DNA of 64,000 nt from Paguma larvata (taxonomy: Eukaryota; Chordata; Mammalia; Carnivora; Viverridae). The notes beneath the pieces are model-generated. The model did no database searches. It saw only the letters and a list, made by a program, of their open reading frames with translations, and had not been told where the DNA came from. Location of the stretch: contig CM057833.1 in NCBI GenBank assembly GCA_030068075.1, positions 48,813,587 through 48,877,586 of the forward strand, in the 5' to 3' direction. Positions 53,963-64,000 of this stretch are shown piece after piece (position 1 is the first letter of the stretch; each line of letters opens with the position of its first letter). The translations under genes and the position numbers were made by a program.

Positions 53963-54250
53963 TACATATGTTGTACACCTGAAACTAATGTACCGTGTCA
54001 ACTACAACTTAAAACTTTTTTAATTCCAGTGTGGTTAACATACAGTGTTCTGTCAACTACAATTAAAAAAACATTTTTTTTTTCTCCAAGAAAAAAAACA
54101 CATAACATAGAAATTGCCATTTTAACCATTTTTAGTGTACAATTCAGTGTCATTAAGTATGACTCACTGTTTTCTACGGTAGGTGATAAAGAAACATTGG
54201 CAAGTATAAAGCTAATGTACATGATCCAGCCATCAACGGAGTCCTCTGAG
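53963..54250. repeat. Old L1 fragments
   Basis: TATGTTGTACACCTGAAACT then AATTCCAGTGTGGTTAACAT, followed by GAAATTGCCATTTTAACCAT and TTTTTAGTGTACAATTCAGT. Probably two joined old L1 pieces. Confidence 0.55.
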
Positions 54251-54531
54251 CTTTAGCCAAGAGTCGAATCCCAGGGGCCTTCCCTCCTCTAACAGAATAT
54301 GCTCTAGTAAGGTAGTATACTTAAATTCTTAAGTATAGTTTTCTGGTGAAAAAACTAGAGATAGGGAAAGAAAGATAGGTTTGAAGTCAGAAGACTGTTT
54401 CTGGTTTTGAATTTGCCACAGCTACACAATGTATCCTTTGACATGTCAACTTTTTTGAGAATTGTTTTTTTCATCAATAGATAGTTCACCATATTTTTGT
54501 GAGATCTAATGAAATATTATCCATGTTAACT

Positions 54532-55360
54532 TTTTTTTTAACATACAGTGTTTTATTAGTTTCAGGTGCACAATGTAGTGATTCAGCAATTCATACATCA
54601 CTCAGTGCTCTTTAAAACAAGTGTCCTCCTTACTCCCCTTCACCTGTTTAACCCGTCCCGCACCCACCTCCCCTCTGGTAATCATCAGTTGTCTGTATTT
54701 AAGAGTCTCTATCTTGGGGTGCCTGGGTGGCTTAGTCAGTTGAACTCCTGACTTCAGCTCAGGTCATGATCTCACGGTCCGTGAGTTCAGACCCTGCATC
54801 AGGTTCTGTACTGACAGCTCAGAGCCCGGAGTGTGCTTTGGATTCTGTGTCTCCCTCTCTGCCGCTCCCCTGCTCGTGCTTGCTCACTCGCTTCCACTCT
54901 CTCTCAAAAATAAACAAACACTAAAACAAATTTTTTTTAAAGAGTCCGTTTCTTGATTTCTCTTTTTTTTCCTCTTAGCTCTTTTGTTCCTTAAATTCCA
55001 TGTGAGTGAAATCATGTGGTACTTGTGTTTCTCTGACTGACTGGTTTTGCTTAGCATTATACCCTCTAGTTCCGACCATGTCATTGCATTAGATTTCATT
55101 CTTTTTTATGGCTGAATAATACTCCATTGTATATATACACCATGACTTTATTCATCAGTGAATGGACATTTGGGCTGCTTCTATAATTTGGATATTGTAA
55201 ATACTGCTCTAAATGTGGGGGTAAATGTATCCCTTTGAGTTAGTGTTTTTGTTTTCTTTGGGTAAATACCCAGTAGTGCAATTGTTGGATTCGAGGGTGT
55301 TCTGTTTTTAATTTTTTGAGGAACCTGCATACTGTTTTCCACAGTGGCTACATTCATCCA
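54532..55360 (-). mobile_element. L1 3' region, antisense, split by a SINE
   Basis: The left part (54532-54715) carries AGTTTCAGGTGCACAATGTA and CTGTATTTAAGAGTCTCTAT. The right part (54940-55360) carries CCATGTGAGTGAAATCATGT, AATAATACTCCATTGTATAT, TGAATGGACATTTGGGCTGC and TACTGTTTTCCACAGTGGCT. Same region of L1 as at 22385. Confidence 0.88.
54716..54939 (+). repeat. CAN-SINE (feline type), sense, nested in L1
   Basis: Head GGGGTGCCTGGGTGGCTTAG, tail AAAAATAAACAAACACTAAA. AAGAGTCTCTATCTT before and AAGAGTCCGTTTCTT after is the duplication. Confidence 0.94.
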
Positions 55361-55700
55361 TGTAAACTCTAAAGCATAATCTCACAGTGAGATCTTGGCA
55401 GTATCATCACCGTGAAAAGGCATAAACAATCTTTATGGGATACGATGAATGAGGGTTGAATGAGGCAGTGTAATGGGACAATACTTGGACAGTAATATGG
55501 ACTCTGCAAATACGTGTGTGTATGTGTTTTCTAATCACAAAGTCTGAATAATTGAGACCTGATAGCACTTAAGAGGGTCTCAAGTTGGAGGGCCTAGAGA
55601 AATACTGTGAACTCTAAAATAAAAGTTGGCTAATTCTGAATAACCAAATATAGAAAAAAAAAAAAAACCTCTCTAAAGTTAGCCAATAAACTCTTGAACT

Positions 55701-55738
55701 TAGTGTGTATGTGTGTGTGTGTGTGTGTGTGTGTATGT
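55701..55738. repeat. GT microsatellite, interrupted
   Basis: GTGTGTATGTGTGTGTGTGT continuing to GTATGTAG. Confidence 0.93.
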
Positions 55739-56957
55739 AGTGGAGCGTACTCCTTAGAGCTTAAAACCAGAAACGCAAATGTGCTTTGGGGTTAGAACTT
55801 TGTGCCAAGTCTCAGCCCAGAGCAGCTCTTTACACAGCCATAAATCCTCTTAGATAGGAATTGGTAATGGGAAATGTGACCAATCCCTTTAGCACTAGAG
55901 AGTAGTGAGGAGGACTACCAGGCACTGCTATAATAATTGGAGACAATTCAAATGAATAAATAATGAGCTAAATAAATATTTAAATGTACTCCAGGATAAA
56001 AACCTGAAAAGTGATTTTCTAATTTGTTGAAGTAATGTGAAACACAAACTAATACTTGCATATGGGTAGAATTCCTGCTTTGGTTAGATCTGCTTGCTTT
56101 ATTTTCAGTACGGGGTACTACCCATTCGGGTGATTTGAGAACTTCTGTGTTTGTGGCACCAGTTGGCACTGTGGACATGATATGACCTGTGAAGCCTGAC
56201 TTTCAGTTCTTCCAAGCAAAAACCTTTATCAGCTGTTGAACTCACTGTCCCCTGGATCTCTTTCATCAGTCATAAAGTCTTGGGAGATGGTATTTACTTT
56301 CTTACTAGGCCTAGCTCCCCGAAGCACATGTGGGGCTCTTTACTATGTGGTGATTGCTCTGTAAATAATTAAGAGGCAGAGACATGGCGTCTGGTCTGGT
56401 CACTAAGTGCTTGTATGTTGCAGGCCCGAGAGTAGCTCCCAGGGATGATTGACTCGGGGCTCAGGCCGCTGCTGATGAGATGGTTCCAACAACTCACAGT
56501 GTCCTATTGTCTGAGAATGACAGATTTTGTGCAAAGGTTTCTTCTTCCAGGAAGTCAGCCCCTCCAGTTATGTGGATATTAGCACGGCACCTGTCAGAAA
56601 TTAATGCCAGACCAGAAATACCTTTAAAACTAAGAATGCCGCTGAACCCTCCCAGGAAGGTTGGACTCAGATGTGAAAAGATGAGTTGACGCCTGGATGG
56701 TGTTCGTGCCTCAGCTTTTGGGGAAGAGCAGTTAGGTCAGCTTTTAGTGGTGGTTGTCAGAACTGGGAGAGCTCCTGGATCTTAAGTCATATGTATAAAA
56801 AGTTAGAGTAGGTTTATCTTTCTAAATCATCGTTGGTGTAAAACGTTGTGACCTGTGCACGAAAATAGGAAATTTAGATAATGTTTTGGTAATAAGCGCT
56901 AAGCATTAGCAAGGAGTAGTTGGTTATCTTTTTGTTCTTTTAAACATATGGTTCACA

Positions 56958-57160
56958 CGGGCGCGTGGGTAGCTTTGTCGGTGAAGCGTCCAACTTCGTC
57001 TCAGGTCATGATCTCACAGCCCGTGAGTTCAATCCCTGCGCCGGGCTCTGTGCTAACAGCCTAGAGCCTTTTTCAGATTCTGTGTCTCTCTGTCTCTTCC
57101 CCTCTCCCACTCATGCTCTGTCTCTCTCTCTCAAAAATAAATAAGCTTTAAAAAAAAAAA
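56958..57160 (+). repeat. CAN-SINE (feline type), sense
   Basis: ACGGGCGCGTGGGTAGCTTT head, tail AAAAATAAATAAGCTTTAAA plus A-run. ATATGGTTCACAC before and ATATGGGACACAC after is the duplication. Confidence 0.93.
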
Positions 57161-57831
57161 AACTTATATGGGACACACATGAAGCAATTGGAAAACTGAC
57201 ACCCCTATACTTGATGGCTGTGTGTAAGAATAGAATAGAGGCACACTTGTATGTATTTCTTTTTGATAGATGGGATTTTTCTAGGATAGTATTAAGTTTA
57301 TGGCATGTGGAAAAAAATGTGAACTGATGCTAAATTTTGACAGCTGAGTATCCTAGATTTTGTTACCTACACATTATAAGCTGAGCAGGTTTTTATTTTA
57401 GCCTTAAAATTAGTGTTAATATTCTTATGAAGTAAAAAAAGCACAAGGAGATAGTCTTAGAAAGCTTATCAATGATGTGTTTAAAGAGAGAGATGTAGAT
57501 GAGAGAATTCAATATTGGAGTCTAGAAAAGAGAAACTGTGGAGGTGTGAAAAATTGGGCCCATCACTTGGAGCCTTCACACATCTTATACTTTGTTCACT
57601 GAAATTCAGTAAAGGTTTAGCCTTAATTTTTATGCATTTAGTTTTGTATATTTTTGCATTACTTTTATATTTTTAATTACTGCTAAAATAATGTGATTAC
57701 ATTTAAGCCCTTTGTTCCTAGGGAAAATAAAACAATAATCCTGTTTTTAGTTTGATAGATTGATATAAGCATGGGACTTTAGTTTTTTCACGGGGGCCTC
57801 CTCAGTTCTGACTTACCCCTTGACTTTCTAG

Positions 57832-57993
57832 GTCAACGGCGTGCAGCTCTATGGGAAATCTCGCCGAGAAGCAGTCTCCTTTCTCAAAGAAGTGCCACCT
57901 CCCTTTACCTTGGTTTGCTGTCGACGACTGTTTGATGATGAAGCCTCAGTAGATGAACCAAGGACCATGGAAGCCTCTCTTCCCAAGAAAGAG
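57832..57993 (+). CDS. PATJ: PATJ exon 13 of window: PDZ4, second half, and linker
   Basis: A 162-nt symmetric exon, residues 544-597: [20 protein letters not shown] then [20 protein letters not shown] to EASLPKKE. It completes PDZ4 (beta5, helix alpha[12 protein letters not shown], beta6 FTLVCCRR) and opens the acidic linker to PDZ5. The first helix-alphaB residue is Arg554. Combined with the RLGM loop, this makes PDZ4 unlike a class I peptide binder; an unusual ligand or a structural role is an inference. The acceptor TTGACTTTCTAG is good, and the donor GAG|GTACTA is the weakest in the set. Confidence 0.96.
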
Positions 57994-60900
57994 GTACTAA
58001 CTGAATAGGGTTCCCATAGGAATGCACGTTCATCACGGATGCCCAGAGAGTGTATTTGGATTTGAAGGGAGGGGAGAAACTTCCTTCCTCTTTTATTTGA
58101 CTACAATAGCGCTTAAAGGCAACAATGCATAGCTTTTCAAATTGTTACTTTTCATTTAACATCATAAAACTTTTTTTCCTTCCTTTTTTTTTTTTTCCTG
58201 TTAACTTGAAATGGTGGAGATATTAACGTGCATGTACTTTGATTTAGAGAACCTTTTTTTTTTTAGTAATTTCCTAGGCTCATTACTTCTGGATCAGTTC
58301 ATCCTAAGTTTAAGATGTTGATAAGTGTTAAATATCTAATGGACTTCCCTTTTTCAGAGCCTTAAAAATATGAAGATCTATGACCAGTTTTGAAGTGAGT
58401 AGAAATTGCTGTAAAAGCCTTCAGAAGGTCAGAGAAGAAAATAACATTTTCTGTGCTCTTGGTACTCTCTCTCTCTCTCTTTTTTTTTTTGAAGAACATT
58501 GTGATTATGAAAACAGTTTTAAGCACATGCTTTGCCATCTTAACGCCATTTGTAACCTCATCTTTTATGCCACTTCCTCTCCCCCCTCTCTCTCCCCCCT
58601 TTCCAGACTCTTACAGATTGTAATTCCATTAACACCAGTTTAGATACACAGAGACTTTCTTGTACCTGCGTGTGGTCTGCATTTGAAGATCCATGGATCC
58701 TAATCGTGCCGTTACCACTTAATGATTGTGAACCTTGGAGCAAATAGCTTCCTTTGAATATTCATCTTCTTCTTTGAAAATTGGGGATGCTTATACTACT
58801 TACTGCCCTCCTTAGTTTGCGTGAGAAGGAAATGAAATAATATGTGCACAGCTCTTAGTGCAGTGCCTTCCCCGTGGAAAGTGCTCAGGACGAGTTAACC
58901 CTAGCTCTCGACCCCTCTAGCCCACCCATCTTTGTTTCCTGTTTTCTTAAAGTATGTTAGAGGCTAGCATTGTCTCAGGTCACAACTTCTTTCATGTGTA
59001 TTAAGCTTGCTTTTACATGGCAACTCCGTTCCCGTGGGCAGAGCCTTATTATAAAAATAATTTGTGTCTCATAGTGTTTTTATTCTGTACTTGGTGTGCA
59101 AGAATTGCTTAGCCCATTATTGATTATTGATTGAGAATCTTTTTTTAAATGTTTATCTTCGGTAAAACCTATTTCAAAGAAGAGATTTGAATATCACTTT
59201 TGTGTTCTTACTATCTTTACTGAAATTCACTTCGGATGAGGGCTTACCTCTAAAGGTTGATAAAAATGCCTTTAATCTAATCTTACAGGGTGTGTAAATC
59301 ACCAGCCCCGCTTGCTGACTCTGTGCTCCCATCTGTCATCCTTTACCACAATGGGTAAACAACAGCTTTGAATTATTCTAAATGTCAACCTTGCTGCCCA
59401 TTAGTTGATTGCCTTCTATTCTGTAAATACAGGAGATACAGAGAATTGATTCTATCAGAGTGATATATCTCCAGGTTGGAGTATAATATCCTATATACCT
59501 TAGATGCCTTGAAATTTCTGTAAACTTAGGTTTTATAAGGGTATGCGGTTTCTTAAAATCCTGGCTTTCTTTTCCATCTCTCTTTTTTATTTTTTTATTT
59601 TTTTCCTCTTACCCCCATATCATCTTAGGTTCTTAAACCTTATCTGGTTAGGCAACTTAGCCAAAATTCTAATGCTCATTAATCATTGAGGATATTAAAT
59701 GCCCAGTGAAACATCAATCACCTTGTATTAGGTATTGGAACTTTACTTTTTTGGAAGGCATAATGTTTTCTCTCTAAATATCATTTCCTCACATCAGGCT
59801 GATATATACAGAGGTTATTGATTCAGAACATCCCCCTAATTTCAAGTTTTGCATTCAAAAACCCAGAATTGTTCCCCTGTTTCGATTCAATCCACCTTGG
59901 ATTGAGTTGGATTGAGTATTGACTTTCCAAGTCCTGTGGGGACAGTTCGAGGTCTGGACCAACCGTAATCTCAAAAATGGTTTTGTACTTGCTATGGTGC
60001 CTTGCTCTTCCACGTTAGAGGACCCCCCTCCCTTTGATTTCATTAAATGGATTTTCTTATGCAAGTCACTCCAAATTATGTTCATAGGAATGATGCACTT
60101 TGATTTTATTTACTAAGAGCATCCAAAGTTTTAAGAAGTCTTCTTTGAAAAATTAGTCTGTAGTTTTATTTAGAAAGTGTCAAGGGAAACGCAAAGACAG
60201 ATGATTTCTTCATGTATTGAACAAATATTTCTCGAGTGCCTAGGGCACACCAGGCTGTATTGTGGGCTGAGCAGATGACCATTGGTAAACTCCATGGCGG
60301 CCCACACAGAATTTCCATTCTAGCCTGTCATTTCATTAGTTGCTGAGGCTACAAAGAAAAAGAAGAGAAGTTTTGAGCTTCAGATAGATGTTTAGAGTAT
60401 TTTGAGCAAGATAGATCATATGAAAACACAATACAATGCGATAAATAGTATTAAAAACTGAAGGCCCCTGTGTGTCGTTGGCTCATTGACCCACCATGAT
60501 TAAGCTTCTTAGAATTCCCTATAGCAGTGACTCTTTTACCTGAAAGGAGAGGAGGAGTCTGGAATAGGGGGATTTGGGAGTGTGAAGTCAGGAAAAGAAT
60601 CAAGGATCTCTGTTTTGAATAGTTATGCTGGCTTACGTCCTCCATCCAAGACCAGATTTTCTTTATTTCAACGCAGTGATTTTTTTTTTTTAATCTGGTT
60701 TTTAGACCATCACAATTCACAAGGACTTAGGGTTTTTTCCACTTAATTTTTCTAGTGAAGTTTTTGTTAAAAACTTCCAGGAGCCAACGGAAGTGGTTTC
60801 TCTCGTGTCTTGCACTAGCCTCTCTCTGTGTTGGCGCCTTCCGTGTCTCACTGTGATTATGAATTCAGGTATTGTTACTTAAATATCTTACAAACATTGA

Positions 60901-61271
60901 CTTTGTATGTTATTTTCATTTTTTTCTTAAATTGCGTATTTTCCCTTTTATGCTTCTAATGGGATGACAGACCTCATTGAAGTATAAGAGGTCAGTGTTA
61001 ATATGAATGAAACAGTTACTTTACATTAAAAAAATCTAACCATATGAGCAGCCTGCATTTTTAAGTACTCGAATTTTCTTGAAGATCTTCTACTAGAGTG
61101 TGTGTACCCATACCCCAGTGCATGCCCCTTTTGAAAAGATTCAAAAGAATAACTATGCATGCCAAAGAGAATTCCCAGTTTGAGAAGAAGCTATGAGATT
61201 TCCAATATGTTAATTCTTTTCAGAACTGAAAGGTCAAAGTTTTGAAGCATTTATCTTCTTTGGTGTTTCAG
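57994..61271 (+). other. PATJ: PATJ intron, repeat-poor
   Basis: Contains a CT/T-rich stretch (58467-58490), a MIR (58690-58905) and possibly an ancient repeat scrap at 60215-60330. The remaining sequence to 61271 shows nothing recognisable. The acceptor is TTGGTGTTTCAG. Confidence 0.8.
58690..58905 (+). repeat. MIR
   Basis: TTGTGAACCTTGGAGCAAAT, TTCATCTTCTTCTTTGAAAA, GAAATGAAATAATATGTGCA, GCTCTTAGTGCAGTGCCTTC, AAGTGCTCAGGACGAGTTAA. Confidence 0.75.
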
Positions 61272-61403
61272 GCTGACCACAGTATAGATGTCCATACTGA
61301 AGAAGATGATGATGGAGAATTAGCATTATGGTCTCCTGAAGTCAAGATTGTTGAACTTGTAAAAGATCATAAAGGCTTGGGATTCAGCATTTTGGATTAC
61401 CAG
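61272..61403 (+). CDS. PATJ: PATJ exon 14 of window: acidic linker and start of PDZ5
   Basis: A 132-nt symmetric exon, residues 598-641: [20 protein letters not shown] then [20 protein letters not shown] and LDYQ. The first half is an acidic linker (EEDDDGE at 607-613) ending in the conserved LALWSPEV. The second half starts PDZ5, with strand beta1 KIVELVKD and a canonical GLGF loop at 632-635. The rest of PDZ5 must lie beyond position 64000, since no further matching exon is visible. The acceptor is GGTGTTTCAG and the donor CAG|GTATAA. Confidence 0.96.
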
Positions 61404-61675
61404 GTATAAAAATCTATATTGGGTTTTTGGAGGGATTTGTTTGTTGTAAAGGTATCTGAAGAAGTAATTGTTTAAGGCACTCACTAGGGAAAAGTGGATG
61501 ATTTGATGTATAATGCTCTCATCCAAAGACAGCTGTTAAAATTCCCATTGTTACCTTTGCAACTGGTAGCTTTCTTAGTGAATAAAAGGATGGATGATAT
61601 AATAATTGAATAGTGAGGGAAGCAATAGTTTTATACCCACGGATGCTTTTAGAAACTGGAGCCTGAAGAGTTTTT

Positions 61676-61874
61676 TAAAATTGTTTATATATTTAATTTG
61701 AGAGAGAGCATGAGAATGTGAGCAGGGGAGGGGCAGAGAAAGAGAGAATCCCAAGCAGGCTCTTCTCTGTCAGCGTGAAGCCGGATGATGGGCTCAGCCT
61801 CACAACTGCAAAACCACAACCTGAGCTGAAATCAAATGTGTGATGCTTGACCAACTGAGCCACCAGGGTGCCCC
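61676..61874 (-). repeat. CAN-SINE (feline type), antisense
   Basis: Ends GAGCCACCAGGGTGCCCC. CTGAAGAGTTTTTT before and TTGAAGAATTTTTT after is the duplication. Confidence 0.93.
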
Positions 61875-61918
61875 TTGAAGAATTTTTTTATATGGAGAAA
61901 TTGTTTTCCCCAGCTTAA

Positions 61919-62111
61919 AAAAATTTTTTTAAATATTATTTTTGAAAGAGAGAGCGGGGGAGAAACAGAAAAAGAGACAGAGTATCTGAATCAGGGTCTA
62001 GGCTCTGAGGTGTCAGCACGGAGCCTGATGCGGGGCTCAAACCCACAAACCGTGAGATCATGACCTGAGCCAAAGCCGGACGCTCAACCTACTGAGCCAC
62101 CCAGGTGCCGC
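61919..62111 (-). repeat. CAN-SINE (feline type), antisense
   Basis: Ends GAGCCACCCAGGTGCCGC. TTCCCCAGCTT stands at 61907-61917 and 62112-62122. It is inserted at the edge of the old L1 piece that follows. Confidence 0.94.
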
Positions 62112-62335
62112 TTCCCCAGCTTTATTGAGATATATTTCACATACCATAGAATTCATGCATTGCAGATATGCCTTTTGCTTGTTTTTAGTATATTCAGAAT
62201 TGTGCAACCATCACCATAGTCTAATTTTAGAACCGTTTCGTCACCGCAGAAAGAAACCCCATCCCCATAACAGTCATTCATTCCTAATTCTCACTCTTGT
62301 CTCTACCCTTCACATGAAGCTTTTTATTGTTTTGC
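62112..62335. repeat. Old L1-type fragment
   Basis: AGCTTTATTGAGATATATTT, CACATACCATAGAATTCATG, AGAATTGTGCAACCATCACC, AGAAAGAAACCCCATCCCCA. Confidence 0.65.
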
Positions 62336-63120
62336 TTATCTGCTAGCCTCAGTGAGTTTAATTAAATAGAAATGTTCTTGGTAGAATGATTTATTTATAT
62401 TTAACATAGGACACATAACATTTATACGTACGCCAGTTATAACTGGAGTAAAGTCACTGATGCATTTGGGTGGGGGTGTGTGTGAAAGACCACAATAAGA
62501 CATCTATCTATATGTTATATCAGTTTACCAATTTACAGTATTTTTAGACCTTCCGATTATCATGGGGAATTTAAAACTGTTGGCAAAACAGCTCTTCACT
62601 TTTAAGATGCATATTTTAATACTTCAGTGCTGCCTAAACACATTGTGGTTTAATAAAGCAAAATGTACTCTATCAAAGGACATAAAATGCCAAGTAATAT
62701 AAAAATCAATTTTTTTAATATAATAAGGCATTCGGGAACAGATTAAAAGAAAAATACTTCGAGCATTATGTAAGAACATTGAATTCCATATTTAGGCAGT
62801 ATGATTTAAGATTATTGAAATAGATTGTTCATTTTTGCTGGCATGTTTCTATGCCAGATAACTCTCTCTGTTATTAGAACTTTTCTTTGGAATATTACTG
62901 AATTATGATTTGCTGATTCTAAATGCGTATTTGGAAAAATATTTTTTATCAAGTATCAATACTGTAAGATTCTAGAAGTTTATCAGTTAATAATACAGGG
63001 GCATATAAAACAAATTTTAGGTACTATCTCAATTTTTCTTCCCCAGTATATTCTTATTATCTACCACATGGTAAATGATAAATATTTGCAGAATGACTGA
63101 ATAAAGTTTAGGTTACTCAA

Positions 63121-63320
63121 TTTTTTTTTTTTAGTTTATTCATTTTTGAGAGAGAGCATGTGTGTGCATGTGGGGGAGGAGCAGAGGGAGAGGGAGAGAG
63201 AGAATCCCAAGCGGGCTCTGCATTGACAGTGCAAGGTTCAAACCCACGAACTGTAAGCTCGTGACCTGAGCAGAAATCAGAAGTCTGATGCTCGACCGAC
63301 AGAGCCGCGCAGGCGCCTCT
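63121..63320 (-). repeat. CAN-SINE (feline type), antisense
   Basis: T-run, AGTTTATTCATTTTTGAGAG, GTGTGTGCATGTGGGGGAGG, end GAGCCGCGCAGGCGCCTC. Confidence 0.93.
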
Positions 63321-63778
63321 GGGTTAGCCAGAACTACCTGGGACGAAATGAGCGCGTCCAGGACGTGTTTTCTTTACCATTTAGATCACTAGGATTTAGT
63401 TTAGAAAACGCCTTCCAGGTGTTATCATCGGAATCTATATGTATTTGCATTATTATAGAAGATATTAAAATGGTCCCCTTTACCCTCTTAAATGTCATTA
63501 TCTGCAAGTCTTATATTTTGAATATTGCTTATGTTAAAGCAGAGAAGTGCTTCAGAAATAAAAACTCAAACAAACTTCAGTAAAGGAGAGAAAGAAAAGT
63601 TTGGCAGTCCTCAAGAGTTTAACTTCTAGTTAACAGAATTCTTTTATCAGTTCTGAGCTTTACACTTAAAAAGTAGTTCCAAATATGGAAAATTTTTTTC
63701 TTCAACACATTCCTGTACGTATGGCTTATAGCATACTTTGTTTTTTTGAAATTTTATTTTTATTTATAAAATTCTAGG

Positions 63779-64000
63779 GGCACCTGGGTGGCTCAGTCAG
63801 GTAAGCACTGGACTCTTAATTTCATCTCAGATCATGGTCTCACAGTCATCAAGTTGAGCCCCTAGTGGGCTCCGTGGAGGCTGCTTCTTAGGATTCTCTC
63901 TCTCTCTCTCTCTCAATCTCTCTCTCTCTCTCTCTCTCTCAATCTCTCTCTCTCTCTCTCTCTCAATCTCTCTCTAATCTCTCTCTCAATCATCTCTCTC
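63779..64000 (+). repeat. CAN-SINE, sense, with expanded CT tract, cut by window end
   Basis: Head GGGGCACCTGGGTGGCTCAG, GGAGGCTGCTTCTTAGGATT, then from 63895 a (CT)n tract broken at intervals by CAAT. The window ends before any A-rich tail. Confidence 0.9.

Larger units (their letters stand above)
51491..57831 (+). other. PATJ: PATJ intron
   Basis: An old L1 3' end (51640-51865), a G-rich tract (52516-52543), T-runs, an inverted SINE pair (52914-53387), further SINEs, an antisense L1 split by a SINE (54532-55360), a GT microsatellite (55701-55738) and a sense SINE (56958-57160). Nothing was recognised in 51870-52430, 55740-56940 or 57165-57831. Confidence 0.85.
1..64000 (+). other. PATJ: PATJ (INADL) gene body, internal part
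   Basis: The whole window lies inside one gene. Fourteen exons on the + strand splice into 641 uninterrupted codons that match PATJ, the PALS1-associated tight junction protein. PATJ has an N-terminal L27 domain that binds PALS1 (outside this window) and ten PDZ domains that bind C-termini of junctional and signalling proteins. It holds the Crumbs complex at the apical junction of epithelia. The window carries the L27-PDZ1 linker, PDZ1-4 and the start of PDZ5. The paralogue MPDZ/MUPP1 was considered. The linker starting [14 protein letters not shown], the PDZ3 loop SLGI and the PDZ4 start [10 protein letters not shown] fit PATJ as I remember it and not MPDZ. Promoter, first exons, last exons and poly(A) site are all absent. 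Confidence 0.96.
61404..64000 (+). other. PATJ: PATJ intron, 5' part (continues beyond the window)
   Basis: Holds two antisense SINEs next to each other (61676-61874, 61919-62111), an old L1 piece (62112-62335), an antisense SINE (63121-63320) and a sense SINE cut by the window end (63779-64000). Nothing was recognised in 62340-63110 or 63325-63770. Confidence 0.8.

Noticed and set aside
1..64000. Assignment to the paralogue MPDZ (MUPP1)
   Set aside because: Exon sequences such as the linker after L27, the SLGI loop of PDZ3 and the start of PDZ4 match PATJ and differ from MPDZ as I remember both.

Overview
This is mammalian nuclear DNA from a cat-like carnivore (Feliformia, most likely a felid). 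Two things show this. More than 50 copies of the tRNA-derived carnivore CAN-SINE are present. Most carry the feline-type body, which runs from a GCGCCTGGGTGGCTCAGTCGG head through a CT-rich stretch to an AAATAAA-type tail. Carnivore-type L1 3' ends are also present. There is no bacterial, plasmid or phage content. The only protein-coding gene I can support is PATJ (INADL), the multi-PDZ scaffold of the Crumbs-PALS1-PATJ polarity complex at epithelial tight junctions. It is on the + strand and spans the whole window. Neither end of the gene is included.

Fourteen internal PATJ exons can be placed to the base with GT-AG boundaries: 1363-1557, 3071-3210, 7515-7710, 9978-10106, 23010-23228, 25994-26093, 28450-28541, 30000-30141, 33621-33767, 37223-37299, 39288-39344, 51356-51490, 57832-57993 and 61272-61403. 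Spliced together they give 1,923 nt, exactly 641 codons with no stop or frameshift. They encode the linker after the L27 domain, complete PDZ1, PDZ2, PDZ3 and PDZ4, and the first strands of PDZ5. By comparison from memory with human PATJ (about 1,800 aa) this is roughly residues 64-704. The L27 exons lie to the left of the window and PDZ5-PDZ10 to the right. Codon phases chain correctly at every junction, and identity to PATJ is clearly higher than to the paralogue MPDZ.

The remaining ~62 kb is intronic. The two largest introns (10107-23009 and 39345-51355) are dense with SINEs, L1 pieces and simple repeats. The introns at 26094-28449, 33768-37222, 37300-39287 and 57994-61271 are comparatively repeat-poor. 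About 37 SINE copies are antisense to PATJ and about 16 are sense. Many have readable target-site duplications, and several are nested inside older SINEs, MIRs or L1s.

I found no undescribed gene system. The most interesting non-genic signals are these: a retroposed 5' half of a tRNA-Gln ending at the anticodon and flanked by a ~20 bp duplication (31629-31706); a ten-copy, almost perfect 17 bp minisatellite with C6/G6 runs (25473-25638); a 58 bp perfectly alternating purine-pyrimidine tract with a 40 bp palindrome (21197-21254); a 5'-inverted (twin-primed) L1 (15560-16197); and an L1 fragment ending only ~27 bp before the exon at 23010.
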